Shown piece after piece: positions 53,059 through 60,964 of a stretch of 64,000 nt of DNA (position 1 is its first letter; the number at the start of each line of letters is the position of its first letter). Source of the DNA: Paucilactobacillus hokkaidonensis JCM 18461 (GTDB lineage Bacteria > Bacillota > Bacilli > Lactobacillales > Lactobacillaceae). The notes beneath the pieces are model-generated. The model made no database searches. It saw only the letters and a list, made by a program, of their open reading frames with translations, and was not told the origin of the DNA. Location of the stretch: positions 248,001-312,000 of the forward strand of contig NZ_AP014680.1 in assembly GCF_000829395.1 (NCBI RefSeq), given 5' to 3'. A program made the translations under genes and the position numbers.

Positions 53059-54441
53059 ATGAGAACTCATCATTTAAGTATCTTTTTTATCTTTGTTTTT
53101 GGTGCACTTGGTGGCCTGTTATTTGGTTTTGATACTGGTATTATTTCAGGGGCTTCACCATTGATTGAAAATGATTTCAATTTGAGCATCTCTCAAACTG
53201 GTTTCATTACGTCATCAGTACTAATTGGGTCTTCAATCGGTGCGTTATCGATTGGTTCTCTTTCGGATAAATTTGGGCGCAGGAAATTATTGCTTGTTGC
53301 TTCAATTTTATTCTTACTTGGTTCAGGGCTTTCAATGTGTGCTGTGGGATTCACTTCGATGATTATTGCACGGATTATCCTGGGATTTGCCGTTGGGTCA
53401 GCATCCGCATTGACACCTGCTTACTTAGCAGAATTAGCTGATGCACCGCACCGTGGTTCGTTGGGAACAATGTTTCAGTTAATGGTCACTCTTGGGATTT
53501 TATTGGCATATGTGTCTAATTTAGGTTTCTTACATCATAATTTACTTGGAATTCGTGACTGGCGCTGGATGCTTGGATCGGCTTTAATTCCTGCTGCCAT
53601 TTTATTCATTGGTTCATTAATTTTACCAGAGTCACCACGTTTCTTAGTTGAAAAGGGTAAAGTTGCCCAAGCACGCGAAATTTTACATGGATTACGTGCG
53701 AATACGGATGAAGATCCGGATAAAGAATTGGAATCGATTCAAGCAGTTGCTAATCAACCAAAGGGTGGTTTGAAGGAACTATTTACGATTGCACGTCCGG
53801 CGGTTCTTGTTGCAATCGGTTTAATGCTGTTACAACAATTAGTGGGGATTAATTCAGTTATTTACTTCTTACCACAAGTGTTTATTAAAGGTTTTGGTTT
53901 TGCAGAAGGAAATGCTATTTGGATTTCCGTAGGAATTGGAATTGTTAATTTTGTTTGCACGATTTTGGCCTACAATATCATGGATAAATTTAACCGGCGG
54001 ACGATTTTATTGTTTGGATCAATCGTTATGGCCGTTTCAATTGGTGTTTTAGCTATTTTAAACTTTACTTTAAGTGTGAAATCGGCCGCAGTGCCAACGA
54101 TGATTTTAATTGCTGTTTATATTTTTGGCTTTGCTGTGTCGTGGGGTCCAATTTGCTGGTTAATGATTGGTGAAATTTTCCCACTAAATGTTCGTGGAGT
54201 CGGGAACTCAATTGGGTCTGCTGCTAATTGGATTGGTAATTTTATTGTTTCTCAATTCTTCTTAGTGTTACTCGCTAAATTTCATAATAATGTTGGTGGC
54301 CCGTTTGCTGTGTTTGCATTCTTTGCAGTTGTTTCAATTTTCTTTGTCATTTACGCAGTACCAGAAACTCGTGGCAAGACGCTAGAAGAAATTGAAATGA
54401 CAATGCGGCATAAAGAAGACTTAAAAGAAACTAAGAATTAA
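53059..54441 (+). CDS. MFS sugar porter (proton symporter)
   Basis: A 460-residue, twelve-helix sugar porter. Family signatures are all present: FGFDTGIISGASP in helix 1, DKFGRRKLLLVAS after helix 2, PESPRFLVEKGK before the central loop, QQLVGINSVIYF in helix 7, and PETRGKTLEEIE at the C-terminus. The substrate could be a pentose or hexose. GGGGGC lies before ATG 53059. An aldose epimerase gene follows, which suggests that the porter and mutarotase act on the same sugar. Confidence 0.92.
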   Translation: MRTHHLSIFFIFVFGALGGLLFGFDTGIISGASPLIENDFNLSISQTGFITSSVLIGSSIGALSIGSLSDKFGRRKLLLVASILFLLGSGLSMCAVGFTSMIIARIILGFAVGSASALTPAYLAELADAPHRGSLGTMFQLMVTLGILLAYVSNLGFLHHNLLGIRDWRWMLGSALIPAAILFIGSLILPESPRFLVEKGKVAQAREILHGLRANTDEDPDKELESIQAVANQPKGGLKELFTIARPAVLVAIGLMLLQQLVGINSVIYFLPQVFIKGFGFAEGNAIWISVGIGIVNFVCTILAYNIMDKFNRRTILLFGSIVMAVSIGVLAILNFTLSVKSAAVPTMILIAVYIFGFAVSWGPICWLMIGEIFPLNVRGVGNSIGSAANWIGNFIVSQFFLVLLAKFHNNVGGPFAVFAFFAVVSIFFVIYAVPETRGKTLEEIEMTMRHKEDLKETKN

Positions 54442-54458
54442 GAGTATACTAGTATTTA

Positions 54459-54472
54459 TTAAAACGTTTTCA
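54459..54472. promoter_or_regulatory. cre-like site before the aldose epimerase gene
   Basis: Read on the minus strand, TGAAAACGTTTTAA matches the CcpA cre consensus with one mismatch. It sits just upstream of the epimerase ribosome site, so catabolite control is possible. Confidence 0.35.
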
Positions 54473-54486
54473 AAAGGAGAGCTAAT

Positions 54487-55491
54487 ATGCAAATTACAAC
54501 AGATATTTTTGGACAGCATCAAGGTAAAGACATTGAACGTTATACAATCACAAACCAAGCGGGTAACTTCATTCGCGTGATAACATTAGGTGCAACTTGG
54601 CAAGGATTTGTTGTTAATGGTAAACCGCTTATCGTCCATTTTGATAGTGTTGAGCGCTATGCTGGGCCAGCAAACTATTGCTTATGTAAATCTGTTGGTC
54701 GGGTAGCTGGGCGAATTGCTAATGCGACCGCCACTATTGATGGTAGAGAAACTCATTTTGATGCTAATGAGAATGGTAATACACTGCATGGTGGACCTAA
54801 TGGCTTTCCTGAATTAATCTGGAATGCTAAGACTGAAGTTCATGATAGTGATGCCAGTGTGATCTTTTCACGTCACATTCCAAGTACGGAAGATAACTTT
54901 CCTGGCGATTTGGATGCGAAGATTACTTTTACTTTCAATGATGATAACGAAGTTGCAATTACATTTGATGCGGCCACGACTGAATCGACCCTATTTAATC
55001 CAACTAATCATGCATACTTCAATTTAACTGATGGACAAAAAGATATTAGTAGTCAGCAGCTGCAAATTAATAGTAACCGATTGTTAGCATTGAATGATCA
55101 GAAATTACCAACAGGTAAATTCATTGATGTCAAAGGGACAGGTTATGACTTTACAAAAGCAACACGAGTTCCGGATGCATTAGCTAAAATTAAGTCACAG
55201 ACTGGAAAAATTGAAATTGATGATGCCTTTGAAGTGACACCGAGTGATGATCAGCCAATTGCTGTATTGAGTGATAGTAACAGTAATCGAAATGTGGCAA
55301 TTTATTCAGATCGTAACGGACTCGTTGTCTTTACTGCCAATCCAATAGATGATTCTAAACCATATAATGCAGTGGCAACGGAAGCACAAACGCTACCAGA
55401 TGCCATTAACCATGATGGATTTGGTGACACTGTATTGGAACCTGGCAAACCAAAACAGTATACGATTCGGTATAAGTATTACGAAAAATAG
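54487..55491 (+). CDS. galM: Aldose 1-epimerase (galactose mutarotase)
   Basis: It interconverts alpha and beta anomers of aldoses. The 334 residues show the GalM pattern: VITLGATWQGF, KSVGRVAGRIANA with the conserved Arg, ENGNTLHGGPNGF with the first catalytic His region, FNPTNHAYFNL with the second His, and the C-terminal VATEAQTLPDAINH segment with the catalytic Glu. AAAAGGAGAG precedes ATG 54487. It lies 45 bases after the sugar porter and probably shares its transcript. Confidence 0.92.
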   Translation: MQITTDIFGQHQGKDIERYTITNQAGNFIRVITLGATWQGFVVNGKPLIVHFDSVERYAGPANYCLCKSVGRVAGRIANATATIDGRETHFDANENGNTLHGGPNGFPELIWNAKTEVHDSDASVIFSRHIPSTEDNFPGDLDAKITFTFNDDNEVAITFDAATTESTLFNPTNHAYFNLTDGQKDISSQQLQINSNRLLALNDQKLPTGKFIDVKGTGYDFTKATRVPDALAKIKSQTGKIEIDDAFEVTPSDDQPIAVLSDSNSNRNVAIYSDRNGLVVFTANPIDDSKPYNAVATEAQTLPDAINHDGFGDTVLEPGKPKQYTIRYKYYEK

Positions 55492-55492
55492 A

Positions 55493-55617
55493 GAGTGTGA
55501 ACAACCGCGTTTAGAAGCTGGAGTGTAACGGTAAAATACCACTTATGGATGGTCGAGTTTTGACCATCCCTAAGTGGTATTTTGTTGTTACTTGTAAGCT
55601 TCTGCGGTTGTGAGCAC
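55493..55617. repeat. Long nested hairpin, copy B of an intergenic hairpin family
   Basis: Stems include AACAACCGC (near 55500-55508) with GCGGTTGT (55604-55611), AGAAGCT (55513-55519) with AGCTTCT (55597-55603), GTAAC with GTTAC (55587-55591), AAAATACCACTTA (55533-55545) with TAAGTGGTATTTT (55571-55583), and GGATGGTC with GACCATCC at the tip. As in copy A, it directly follows a plus-strand stop and lies before a convergent gene. Confidence 0.75.
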
Positions 55618-55741
55618 ATTTCGACAATAAAAATAGAGCAATGAAAAAGGTCGCATTTTGACCATCAAAGCGCAATAATTTTAAGTTGCATTAATATCTC
55701 TAAATGAACAAGTTCTACACCAAATATAACTATGTATTTTG

Positions 55742-56830
55742 CTAATTAATATAAGGTTTATAGTCAACATTTAGCCGGTTTGCGATTGCAATGATTTCTT
55801 CGAGCGTATGATCATCAATTTCAATTCCATTTTTACTACGGTCTTCGTATGCTAAGGCTTCTTTATCTCCATGAACATAAATAGTTTTACCAGGAATAGC
55901 TGGTAGCTCACGAATGTCCTGTAGGTATTCTGAAAAACGGTTAATGATCTGTTCCTTGTCGCCAAAAATTGATGGATCGATTGCAATGAAACTTTGACAT
56001 GGGCCAACCTCCAAATTTTCTGGAGTGATCTGAGTTGAAGTGTTTCCCATTGATAAAATTGAAGTGAAGACTTCAACGATAATACCAAGGCCAAAACCCT
56101 TGTGGCTACCAGTCGTTTCTGAAACGCCGCCAAGTGGTGCTAGTCCAACGTTTGCGTCTGGATCGCGTAGTAAATCAAGATCATGGGTATCGTTATGATC
56201 GTAGACTGGTTCGTTACCATTCTTAGCCACCCAGAGTGCTGGCAGATCTTTTTCTAGTTTGCGATAAACTTCGATTTTACCTTGAGGCACCGTGCTAGTT
56301 GCTGCATCAAAAATAAATGTGTGTGGTTTAGCCGGCATGGCAAAAGAAATTGGGTTGGTACCAACAAATGCCTTAGTAGCATGGGTTGGCAGCATTGCTG
56401 GCCTAGAGTTGGTAGAAGACATACCAATTAATCCTTGTTCTGCAGCCATGTTAGCATAAAAGCCCGCAATACCATAGTGGCCCGAATTTCTGGTCGTGAC
56501 AATTCCGATTCCATGTTCTTTGGCTTTTTTAATAGCAACGTTCATGCTGTAAATACCATTTAATTGTCCCAAACCAAAATGGGCATCAACTACGGCACTA
56601 ACATCAGTTTGTTTCACTATTTCTGGATGACTGGTTACTCGAATTTTACCGTTTTGAATGAAGTGATCATACATTACCATCCGTTGAACACCATGTGATT
56701 CGATTCCGTGAAGATCTGTGTAAATTAGAGTGTGAGCTACTTTTTCACTTTCATCTTCGGAAAAGCCATATGATTTGTAGACGTTGAATACTAATTGCTT
56801 AATTTTATTACTATCGTATCTTTTTATCAT
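55742..56830 (-). CDS. Ldh2-type malate/L-lactate (ureidoglycolate) dehydrogenase
   Basis: A 362-residue NAD(P)-dependent oxidoreductase of the Ldh2/MDH2/YlbC family, which does not use a classical Rossmann fold. Visible family motifs are HGIESHGVQRM, VVDAHFGLGQ, TTRNSGHYGIAGFYA, GTNPISFAMPA, and DAATSTVPQGKIE with the GSHKGFGLGIIVE block. Substrates in the family include malate, lactate, ureidoglycolate and 2-keto acids; none can be chosen here. The start at 56830 has GGTGAG just upstream. It is transcribed alone on the minus strand, with a long upstream region. Confidence 0.88.
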   Translation of the reverse strand: MIKRYDSNKIKQLVFNVYKSYGFSEDESEKVAHTLIYTDLHGIESHGVQRMVMYDHFIQNGKIRVTSHPEIVKQTDVSAVVDAHFGLGQLNGIYSMNVAIKKAKEHGIGIVTTRNSGHYGIAGFYANMAAEQGLIGMSSTNSRPAMLPTHATKAFVGTNPISFAMPAKPHTFIFDAATSTVPQGKIEVYRKLEKDLPALWVAKNGNEPVYDHNDTHDLDLLRDPDANVGLAPLGGVSETTGSHKGFGLGIIVEVFTSILSMGNTSTQITPENLEVGPCQSFIAIDPSIFGDKEQIINRFSEYLQDIRELPAIPGKTIYVHGDKEALAYEDRSKNGIEIDDHTLEEIIAIANRLNVDYKPYIN

Positions 56831-57075
56831 TTAACTCACCAGGCCTCTTTGTTTTATTATTGAGCCAATGCGGATTACACAGACTACTGATGTAAATGTT
56901 AATTATCTAGTTAGTAATTGTCAATGCGTTTTCTAATTAAATTTTAATCATTCTCTAATTATTAACGATATGTCTGATTTTAACGCTAAACTGACATACT
57001 AGTTTTATACATAATAATTAATCTTCCTAAGTTTGAAAATTAAGTTTAAAAGTCAACACTGATAAGCTTTCATTA

Positions 57076-57110
57076 AGAAAACGGTTTCTAAAAATAGTAA
57101 GCGTTTACTA
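57076..57110. promoter_or_regulatory. Two cre-like / LacI-type sites in the 534-bp gap 56831-57364
   Basis: AGAAAACGGTTTCT (57076-57089) and AGTAAGCGTTTACT (57096-57109) both resemble the CcpA/LacI half-site pattern, 20 bp apart. They may control the Ldh2 gene or the secreted protein gene. Elsewhere the gap is AT-rich with a 10-bp direct repeat (GCTTTCATTA at 57066-57075 and 57191-57200) and no coding frame that I trust. Confidence 0.4.
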
Positions 57111-57273
57111 GTAAAACCATGTACTTGTGAAATAAATAATAATTTCTATTAGTTTGAAAATAGACATACTTTAACTACGTGAATTAAAAGGCTTTCATTA
57201 CAAAATACATAGTGAACTAATTAAAAAAATCAATACCAACTAGTATACAAGCAATATTTTTGGTGCTATAGTA

Positions 57274-57369
57274 ATTCTCGTAGGCAAGAGAGAATAGATG
57301 ACCGAAGGATCCACTGGTGGTTGCGAACTAGAGAGACGCAAACATCACTTGGATTAAATATTAAGTGAT
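57274..57369 (+). ncRNA. Structured 5' leader of the secreted repeat protein gene
   Basis: ATTCTC (57274-57279) pairs with GAGAAT (57290-57295). A long imperfect hairpin follows at 57311-57352 with CCA/TGG, GTG/CAC and TTGCG/CGCAA steps around an 11-base loop. ATCACTT (57344-57350) can instead pair with AAGTGAT (57363-57369), just before the ribosome site, so two mutually exclusive folds are possible. No known riboswitch class is recognised. Confidence 0.45.
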
Positions 57370-57391
57370 TGGCATAGGGAGAATAGGGAAA

Positions 57392-57898
57392 ATGAAAAAT
57401 TTGAAAAATGTATTATTAGCAACATTTGCTGTCAGTTTTGGTTTATTGGGATTAGCTGGTCAAGCTAACGCTTCATCATATAGTGATCAAGTCGCCGCTG
57501 TTCAAACAAAAAACGCCAAGATTGTTACTGGCGAAACAGGATCAGTGCATAAGTTTAGCTGGAAAGCTTTTACCAAGAATTATACTGATGTTCAGATGGC
57601 TAATGTAAACTTTACGACTGCAAAGACAGCCTCAGTCCAAGGATTAGATTGGAACAAGTTTGCTAAGAGTTATACGGATGCCGAAACAGCACAATCACGA
57701 GCTGTTACTGCAAGCTCTAAAGAATCCGCAAGTAGCAAGATCAGTTGGCATGATATTGCAGCTAACTACACGAAGGCGCAAACAGCCAATGTACGAGCTC
57801 AAAGTGATAAGCTTTCTGCCAGTAATAAGTTAACTTGGAATGACATTGTTAAGAACTATGCTCAAGCACAAGTTGCTAACGTTAAGGATGCTGACTAA
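57392..57898 (+). CDS. Small secreted protein with four 30-40-residue repeats, unknown family
   Basis: A 168-residue product with a signal peptide (MKNLKNVLLATFAVSFGLLG, cleavage after NAS near residue 28). The mature part is four imperfect repeats, each with a Trp followed by a helix: FSWKAFTKNYTDVQMANV, LDWNKFAKSYTDAETAQS, ISWHDIAANYTKAQTANV and LTWNDIVKNYAQAQVANV. It has no Cys, membrane segment or anchor. ATG 57392 is chosen with AGGGAG/AGGG upstream; the frame runs back to a GTG at 57365. It stands alone with its own terminator and a folded leader. I recognise no family. Confidence 0.75.
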   Translation: MKNLKNVLLATFAVSFGLLGLAGQANASSYSDQVAAVQTKNAKIVTGETGSVHKFSWKAFTKNYTDVQMANVNFTTAKTASVQGLDWNKFAKSYTDAETAQSRAVTASSKESASSKISWHDIAANYTKAQTANVRAQSDKLSASNKLTWNDIVKNYAQAQVANVKDAD

Positions 57899-57916
57899 TT
57901 AGAGATTCCAGTAAAG

Positions 57917-57942
57917 ATAGCCTGATTGGGCTATTTTTTTTG
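57917..57942 (+). terminator. Rho-independent terminator
   Basis: ATAGCC at 57917-57922 pairs with GGCTAT at 57929-57934, followed by TTTTTTT. It ends the secreted repeat protein gene. Confidence 0.85.
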
Positions 57943-58020
57943 TACTTTTTTAAAGTTAATTGTGTTTTTTGACGTATGTAATAGGTAGTTGCCCATAAAG
58001 AAACCAATATTTGGTAATGT

Positions 58021-58060
58021 TTGTAATTATATGCGAATCCGGATATACTTGTAATTACAA
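58021..58060 (+). promoter_or_regulatory. Promoter and operator of the MazEF/PemIK-type module
   Basis: TTGTAA (58021-58026) and TATACT (58044-58049) are spaced by 17 bases. TTGTAATTA occurs at 58021-58029 and again at 58049-58057, the second copy inside the perfect palindrome TTGTAATTACAA (58049-58060). The repeats overlap the -35 and the start region, as expected for antitoxin autorepression. Confidence 0.7.
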
Positions 58061-58075
58061 AAGGGAGGAATTATC

Positions 58076-58327
58076 ATGTCAAAATCGCTAGGAATATTTT
58101 CTACTCGAAAAGCTGGTAATTCATTAATATTAACAGTACCAACAACCTCAGGAGTGACGGAAGGAGTGGAGTTTGAATTGATAAAAGAAGAAGACGGAAG
58201 CCTAGTATATAAGCCTAAAAATAGCAATCCATGGTTAGACGGCACTTATGACGGTTATGATTTTAGAAAAGATCTCAATAAAATTGGTAACTTTGGTGAC
58301 GAAGGATCAGTTGGAAAGGAAGTTTAA
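58076..58327 (+). CDS. MazE/PemI-like (AbrB-fold) antitoxin
   Basis: An 83-residue protein. The N-terminal half (SKSLGIFSTRKAGNSLILTVPTTSGV, about 2-27) fits a swapped-hairpin AbrB/MazE DNA-binding domain. The C-terminal half is charged and probably disordered, the part that wraps the toxin. GGGAGG precedes ATG 58076. The PemK/MazF-type gene starts four bases after its stop. It likely represses the promoter just upstream and neutralises the toxin. Confidence 0.85.
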   Translation: MSKSLGIFSTRKAGNSLILTVPTTSGVTEGVEFELIKEEDGSLVYKPKNSNPWLDGTYDGYDFRKDLNKIGNFGDEGSVGKEV

Positions 58328-58330
58328 TGA

Positions 58331-58699
58331 ATGCATGATGTGCCTGAACAGGGGAGTCTGATCTATATTGATGCAGAACCGCATGCCGGACATGAATATG
58401 GTGGTCATAATTCAAATATGGGAAATATCAGACGTCCAATGATAGTTTTATCAAATTCTGGCTATAATCAAAAGACGGGTATGGTTAGTGGAATGGTAAT
58501 TACTTCAACGAGGTTCAATAACAGCGACAATTATATTGAAATTGCAGATTTTAAAAGTGGAATTAGTGGTTCAATTGTTACTTGGCAGTTGCCCTCCTAC
58601 GATTATTCGGCTAGGCATGGAGAAATAGTTGGGAAGATAAATGGAAAAACATTAAATATGCTAATTCAAAAAGTCGTAGAGATTTATTCGATTTTTTGA
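58331..58699 (+). CDS. PemK/MazF-type mRNA interferase toxin
   Basis: A 122-residue protein of the MazF/PemK fold. GSLIYIDAEPHAGHEYGGHN is followed by RRPMIVLSNSGYNQKTGMVSGMVITST, the family's R-P-x-x-V-L-S motif and strand, then SGSIVTWQLPSYDY and the terminal helix. Members cleave mRNA at short sequences. ATG 58331 is placed after AAAGGAAG; an overlapping ATG at 58327 is out of frame and closes at once. It forms one operon with the antitoxin and ends at a terminator. Confidence 0.88.
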   Translation: MHDVPEQGSLIYIDAEPHAGHEYGGHNSNMGNIRRPMIVLSNSGYNQKTGMVSGMVITSTRFNNSDNYIEIADFKSGISGSIVTWQLPSYDYSARHGEIVGKINGKTLNMLIQKVVEIYSIF

Positions 58700-58709
58700 T
58701 GTGATCTAG

Positions 58710-58744
58710 AAGAACTGTCAGCATACTGATTGGTTCTTTTTTTA
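58710..58744 (+). terminator. Rho-independent terminator
   Basis: AAGAAC at 58710-58715 pairs with GTTCTT at 58733-58738, with an inner TCAG/CTGA step and a following T-run. It ends the toxin-antitoxin operon. Confidence 0.8.
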
Positions 58745-58767
58745 TACAGTGAAGTAGGTCTCAAACC

Positions 58768-58813
58768 TTGACATTATTCTAAAAAAGTCATTTAATGGAT
58801 AAGTCCATTAAAT
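58768..58813 (+). promoter_or_regulatory. Near-consensus promoter with a MarR-type palindrome
   Basis: TTGACA (58768-58773) and TTTAAT (58791-58796) have a 17-base spacer. ATTTAATGGA (58790-58799) and TCCATTAAAT (58804-58813) form a perfect 10-4-10 palindrome over the -10, just upstream of the MarR gene, so autorepression is likely. Confidence 0.85.
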
Positions 58814-58839
58814 TTGATTAAAAGTACTGGGAGGCAATC

Positions 58840-59271
58840 ATGGAACTATTTGAATTCAGTAAATACATAGCTTCAGTTTACAGACAATCAAAAAATGACT
58901 TTAAACAAAAAATCACCGAACTAGATGTCCGGGCGACTCAAAGCGATTTAGTCATGTTTATTCAGGATCACCCTGGATTGACGCAACAACAAATTGCCAG
59001 CAATATGACGATTGACGCCAGTCTGTTGGCCAAAGATATAAAGTTGCTGATTGATAAGGGCTGGGTAAAACGACAAGTTAACCAACAAGATCGGCGGGCA
59101 AAGGTAATCACATTGACTGCAACTGGAACCGAGCTTGCGCAAAAATTGCAAAAAACAATGACCAACTGGTGGGCAGATTTATTTAAAAATAATCCAGAGA
59201 TTGATAGTGATATTTTAGGTCACCAATTAGAACTGGTTCGTAGAGCATTGGAGGAAAGAAAAAATGATTAA
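58840..59271 (+). CDS. MarR-family regulator
   Basis: A 143-residue winged-helix protein. The DNA-binding part (about 40-100) contains HPGLTQQQIASNMTIDASLLAKDIKLL and the wing RQVNQQDRRAKVITLT. GGGAGG lies before ATG 58840. It overlaps the following membrane-protein gene by eight bases, so the two are translationally coupled. The 10-4-10 palindrome over its promoter is the probable binding site. Confidence 0.9.
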   Translation: MELFEFSKYIASVYRQSKNDFKQKITELDVRATQSDLVMFIQDHPGLTQQQIASNMTIDASLLAKDIKLLIDKGWVKRQVNQQDRRAKVITLTATGTELAQKLQKTMTNWWADLFKNNPEIDSDILGHQLELVRRALEERKND

Positions 59272-59962
59272 GAAATGGGGAACCATTAGCACAATTAAAC
59301 ACTTTGTTTGCTTAATATTGGGCATTGGGCTAATGTCCGCCAGCGTAGCTTTATCTAAAATTGCGTTACTTGGGACATCACCAATTTCTAGTATTCCAAA
59401 TGTACTCAGTGAACTGACACCACTAACAATTGGTCAATGGACGATTTTATTTATGATTGTTTTGATTGGATTAGAATGGATCGCTTTGCGCCAATATTTT
59501 AGTTGGCTAAATGTTATCCAAATAATTCCATCGTTATTTTTTGGAGTTATGATTGATTGGTTTGTAAAATTTTTCAGTTTTATCAAATTATCAAATTACT
59601 GGGTTCAAATTGGAATTACGCTGTTTAGTATTTTATTGTTGGCGATTGGAGTTTTTTTTGAGGTGAATTCACGAACGCTAATGATGGCTGGAGAGGGCAT
59701 TACAGATGCCTTGGCATTTTCAAAAAAAGTAGCATTTTCACGAATGAAGGTTCGTACTGATATCACAATGGTGATTGTGGCGCTGATTATCAGTCTTGTT
59801 TTTAGTCACCAATTGATTGGTATTCGTGAAGGCACTATTTTTTCAGCGCTTTTAGCCGGCCGTTGCGTTGGCCTAATTGAACGGCATTTCCCCAAATTAA
59901 CTGCTTGGGTGCGCGGCTCAAACGAACATGGTAATTCCAAGACAGAGCAAGTACTACAATAA
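59264..59962 (+). CDS. YczE/YyaS/YitT-type integral membrane protein
   Basis: A 232-residue membrane protein with about five to six helices. The motif ALSKIALLGTSPISSIPNVL and the FFEVNSRTLMMAGEGITDALAF segment are those of the YczE group. Function in this family is not established. It is coupled to the MarR gene upstream and converges on a YitT-family gene, leaving six bases between stops. The MarR partner suggests that it is switched by a small molecule. Confidence 0.82.
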   Translation: MIKKWGTISTIKHFVCLILGIGLMSASVALSKIALLGTSPISSIPNVLSELTPLTIGQWTILFMIVLIGLEWIALRQYFSWLNVIQIIPSLFFGVMIDWFVKFFSFIKLSNYWVQIGITLFSILLLAIGVFFEVNSRTLMMAGEGITDALAFSKKVAFSRMKVRTDITMVIVALIISLVFSHQLIGIREGTIFSALLAGRCVGLIERHFPKLTAWVRGSNEHGNSKTEQVLQ

Positions 59963-59968
59963 TAATTT

Positions 59969-60805
59969 TCAATTGATGTTGCCGCCGTGGACCTCGGCAG
60001 CTTCAGTTACTAGAACAAATGCAACGGGGTCAATTCTATGAATCCGATTGACCAATTCACGAAAATGGCCATGTTCAACAATCACCATTAACATTTCTTT
60101 TGGTTCGCCCGAATAGCCTCCCAATACTTGATGAATTGTTAAACCATGGTCGGTTTCTTTTAAAATATCGGCTTCAATTTGGGGTAAAGTACGGTTACTC
60201 ATAACATAAATTACCTTTTTTCGATCAAAACCAGTTTCAACATAGTTCATGACAATACTAGTTAATCCGATTGAAAATACTGCTAGAATGAAGGCTTCAA
60301 TTCCCGAAACTGGAATGTTAAATAAACATACGATTAAATCAATGGCAAATAGTCCAATTGCGGGTTTGATATGCAGGTATTTTTTTAAGATCATCGGCGG
60401 CACAGTAGTTCCACCACTAGATGCATCAATTCTAAAATTGATTGAGACACCGACAGCAAAAATAATACTACCAACAATGATCGCCAACAGACGATCTTCC
60501 ACAATCATTATTTGTGGTGTAATTGCCAAGAATACAGGTAAGAGCAAGCTACCAAGCAAAATTCGTTTGGTAGTTTCTTTGTCTAGTAACCAAATTGCTA
60601 ATCCGAGCATTAGCGCATTGACTATTAAGGTTGTTAGCCCAACTGAAACACTAAATACTTCTTGTACTAAGATCGCGATTCCAGTGGCACCTCCGGCAGC
60701 TACCCCATGTGGGGCATAAAACATATTGATGCTAATGGCAATGATTTCTAGTGCAACTAGCATCATTGCAAGTCGTGTAAGGGAAAAGTTAAAATATCGT
60801 TTCAT
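59969..60805 (-). CDS. YitT-family membrane protein (DUF161 plus DUF2179)
   Basis: A 278-residue protein with five or six N-terminal membrane helices (SINMFYAPHGVAAGGATGIAILVQ, DASSGGTTVPPMILKKYL) and a C-terminal soluble DUF2179 domain of about 80 residues (KKVIYVMSNRTLPQIEADIL, GLTIHQVLGGYSGEPKEMLMVIV). The reaction or substrate is unknown. GAGGTGAC lies upstream of the start at 60805. It is convergent with the YczE-type gene. Confidence 0.88.
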   Translation of the reverse strand: MKRYFNFSLTRLAMMLVALEIIAISINMFYAPHGVAAGGATGIAILVQEVFSVSVGLTTLIVNALMLGLAIWLLDKETTKRILLGSLLLPVFLAITPQIMIVEDRLLAIIVGSIIFAVGVSINFRIDASSGGTTVPPMILKKYLHIKPAIGLFAIDLIVCLFNIPVSGIEAFILAVFSIGLTSIVMNYVETGFDRKKVIYVMSNRTLPQIEADILKETDHGLTIHQVLGGYSGEPKEMLMVIVEHGHFRELVNRIHRIDPVAFVLVTEAAEVHGGNIN

Positions 60806-60964
60806 AGGTCACCTCTCGTCTATTCTATTATTTATTTATTATAGTTACCATTATAACATACTATGATTTTAACTAAGAATTATTAAAATTGTAGTCATAA
60901 TTATGTACTGTTTGCAGGAACTGTACTATAGTGAATCAAATCAATTAGAATTAAGGGGAATAGA

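Noticed and set aside
57274-57369. Known riboswitch class (c-di-AMP, SAM, T-box)
   Set aside because: I could not find the conserved cores of these classes in the leader.
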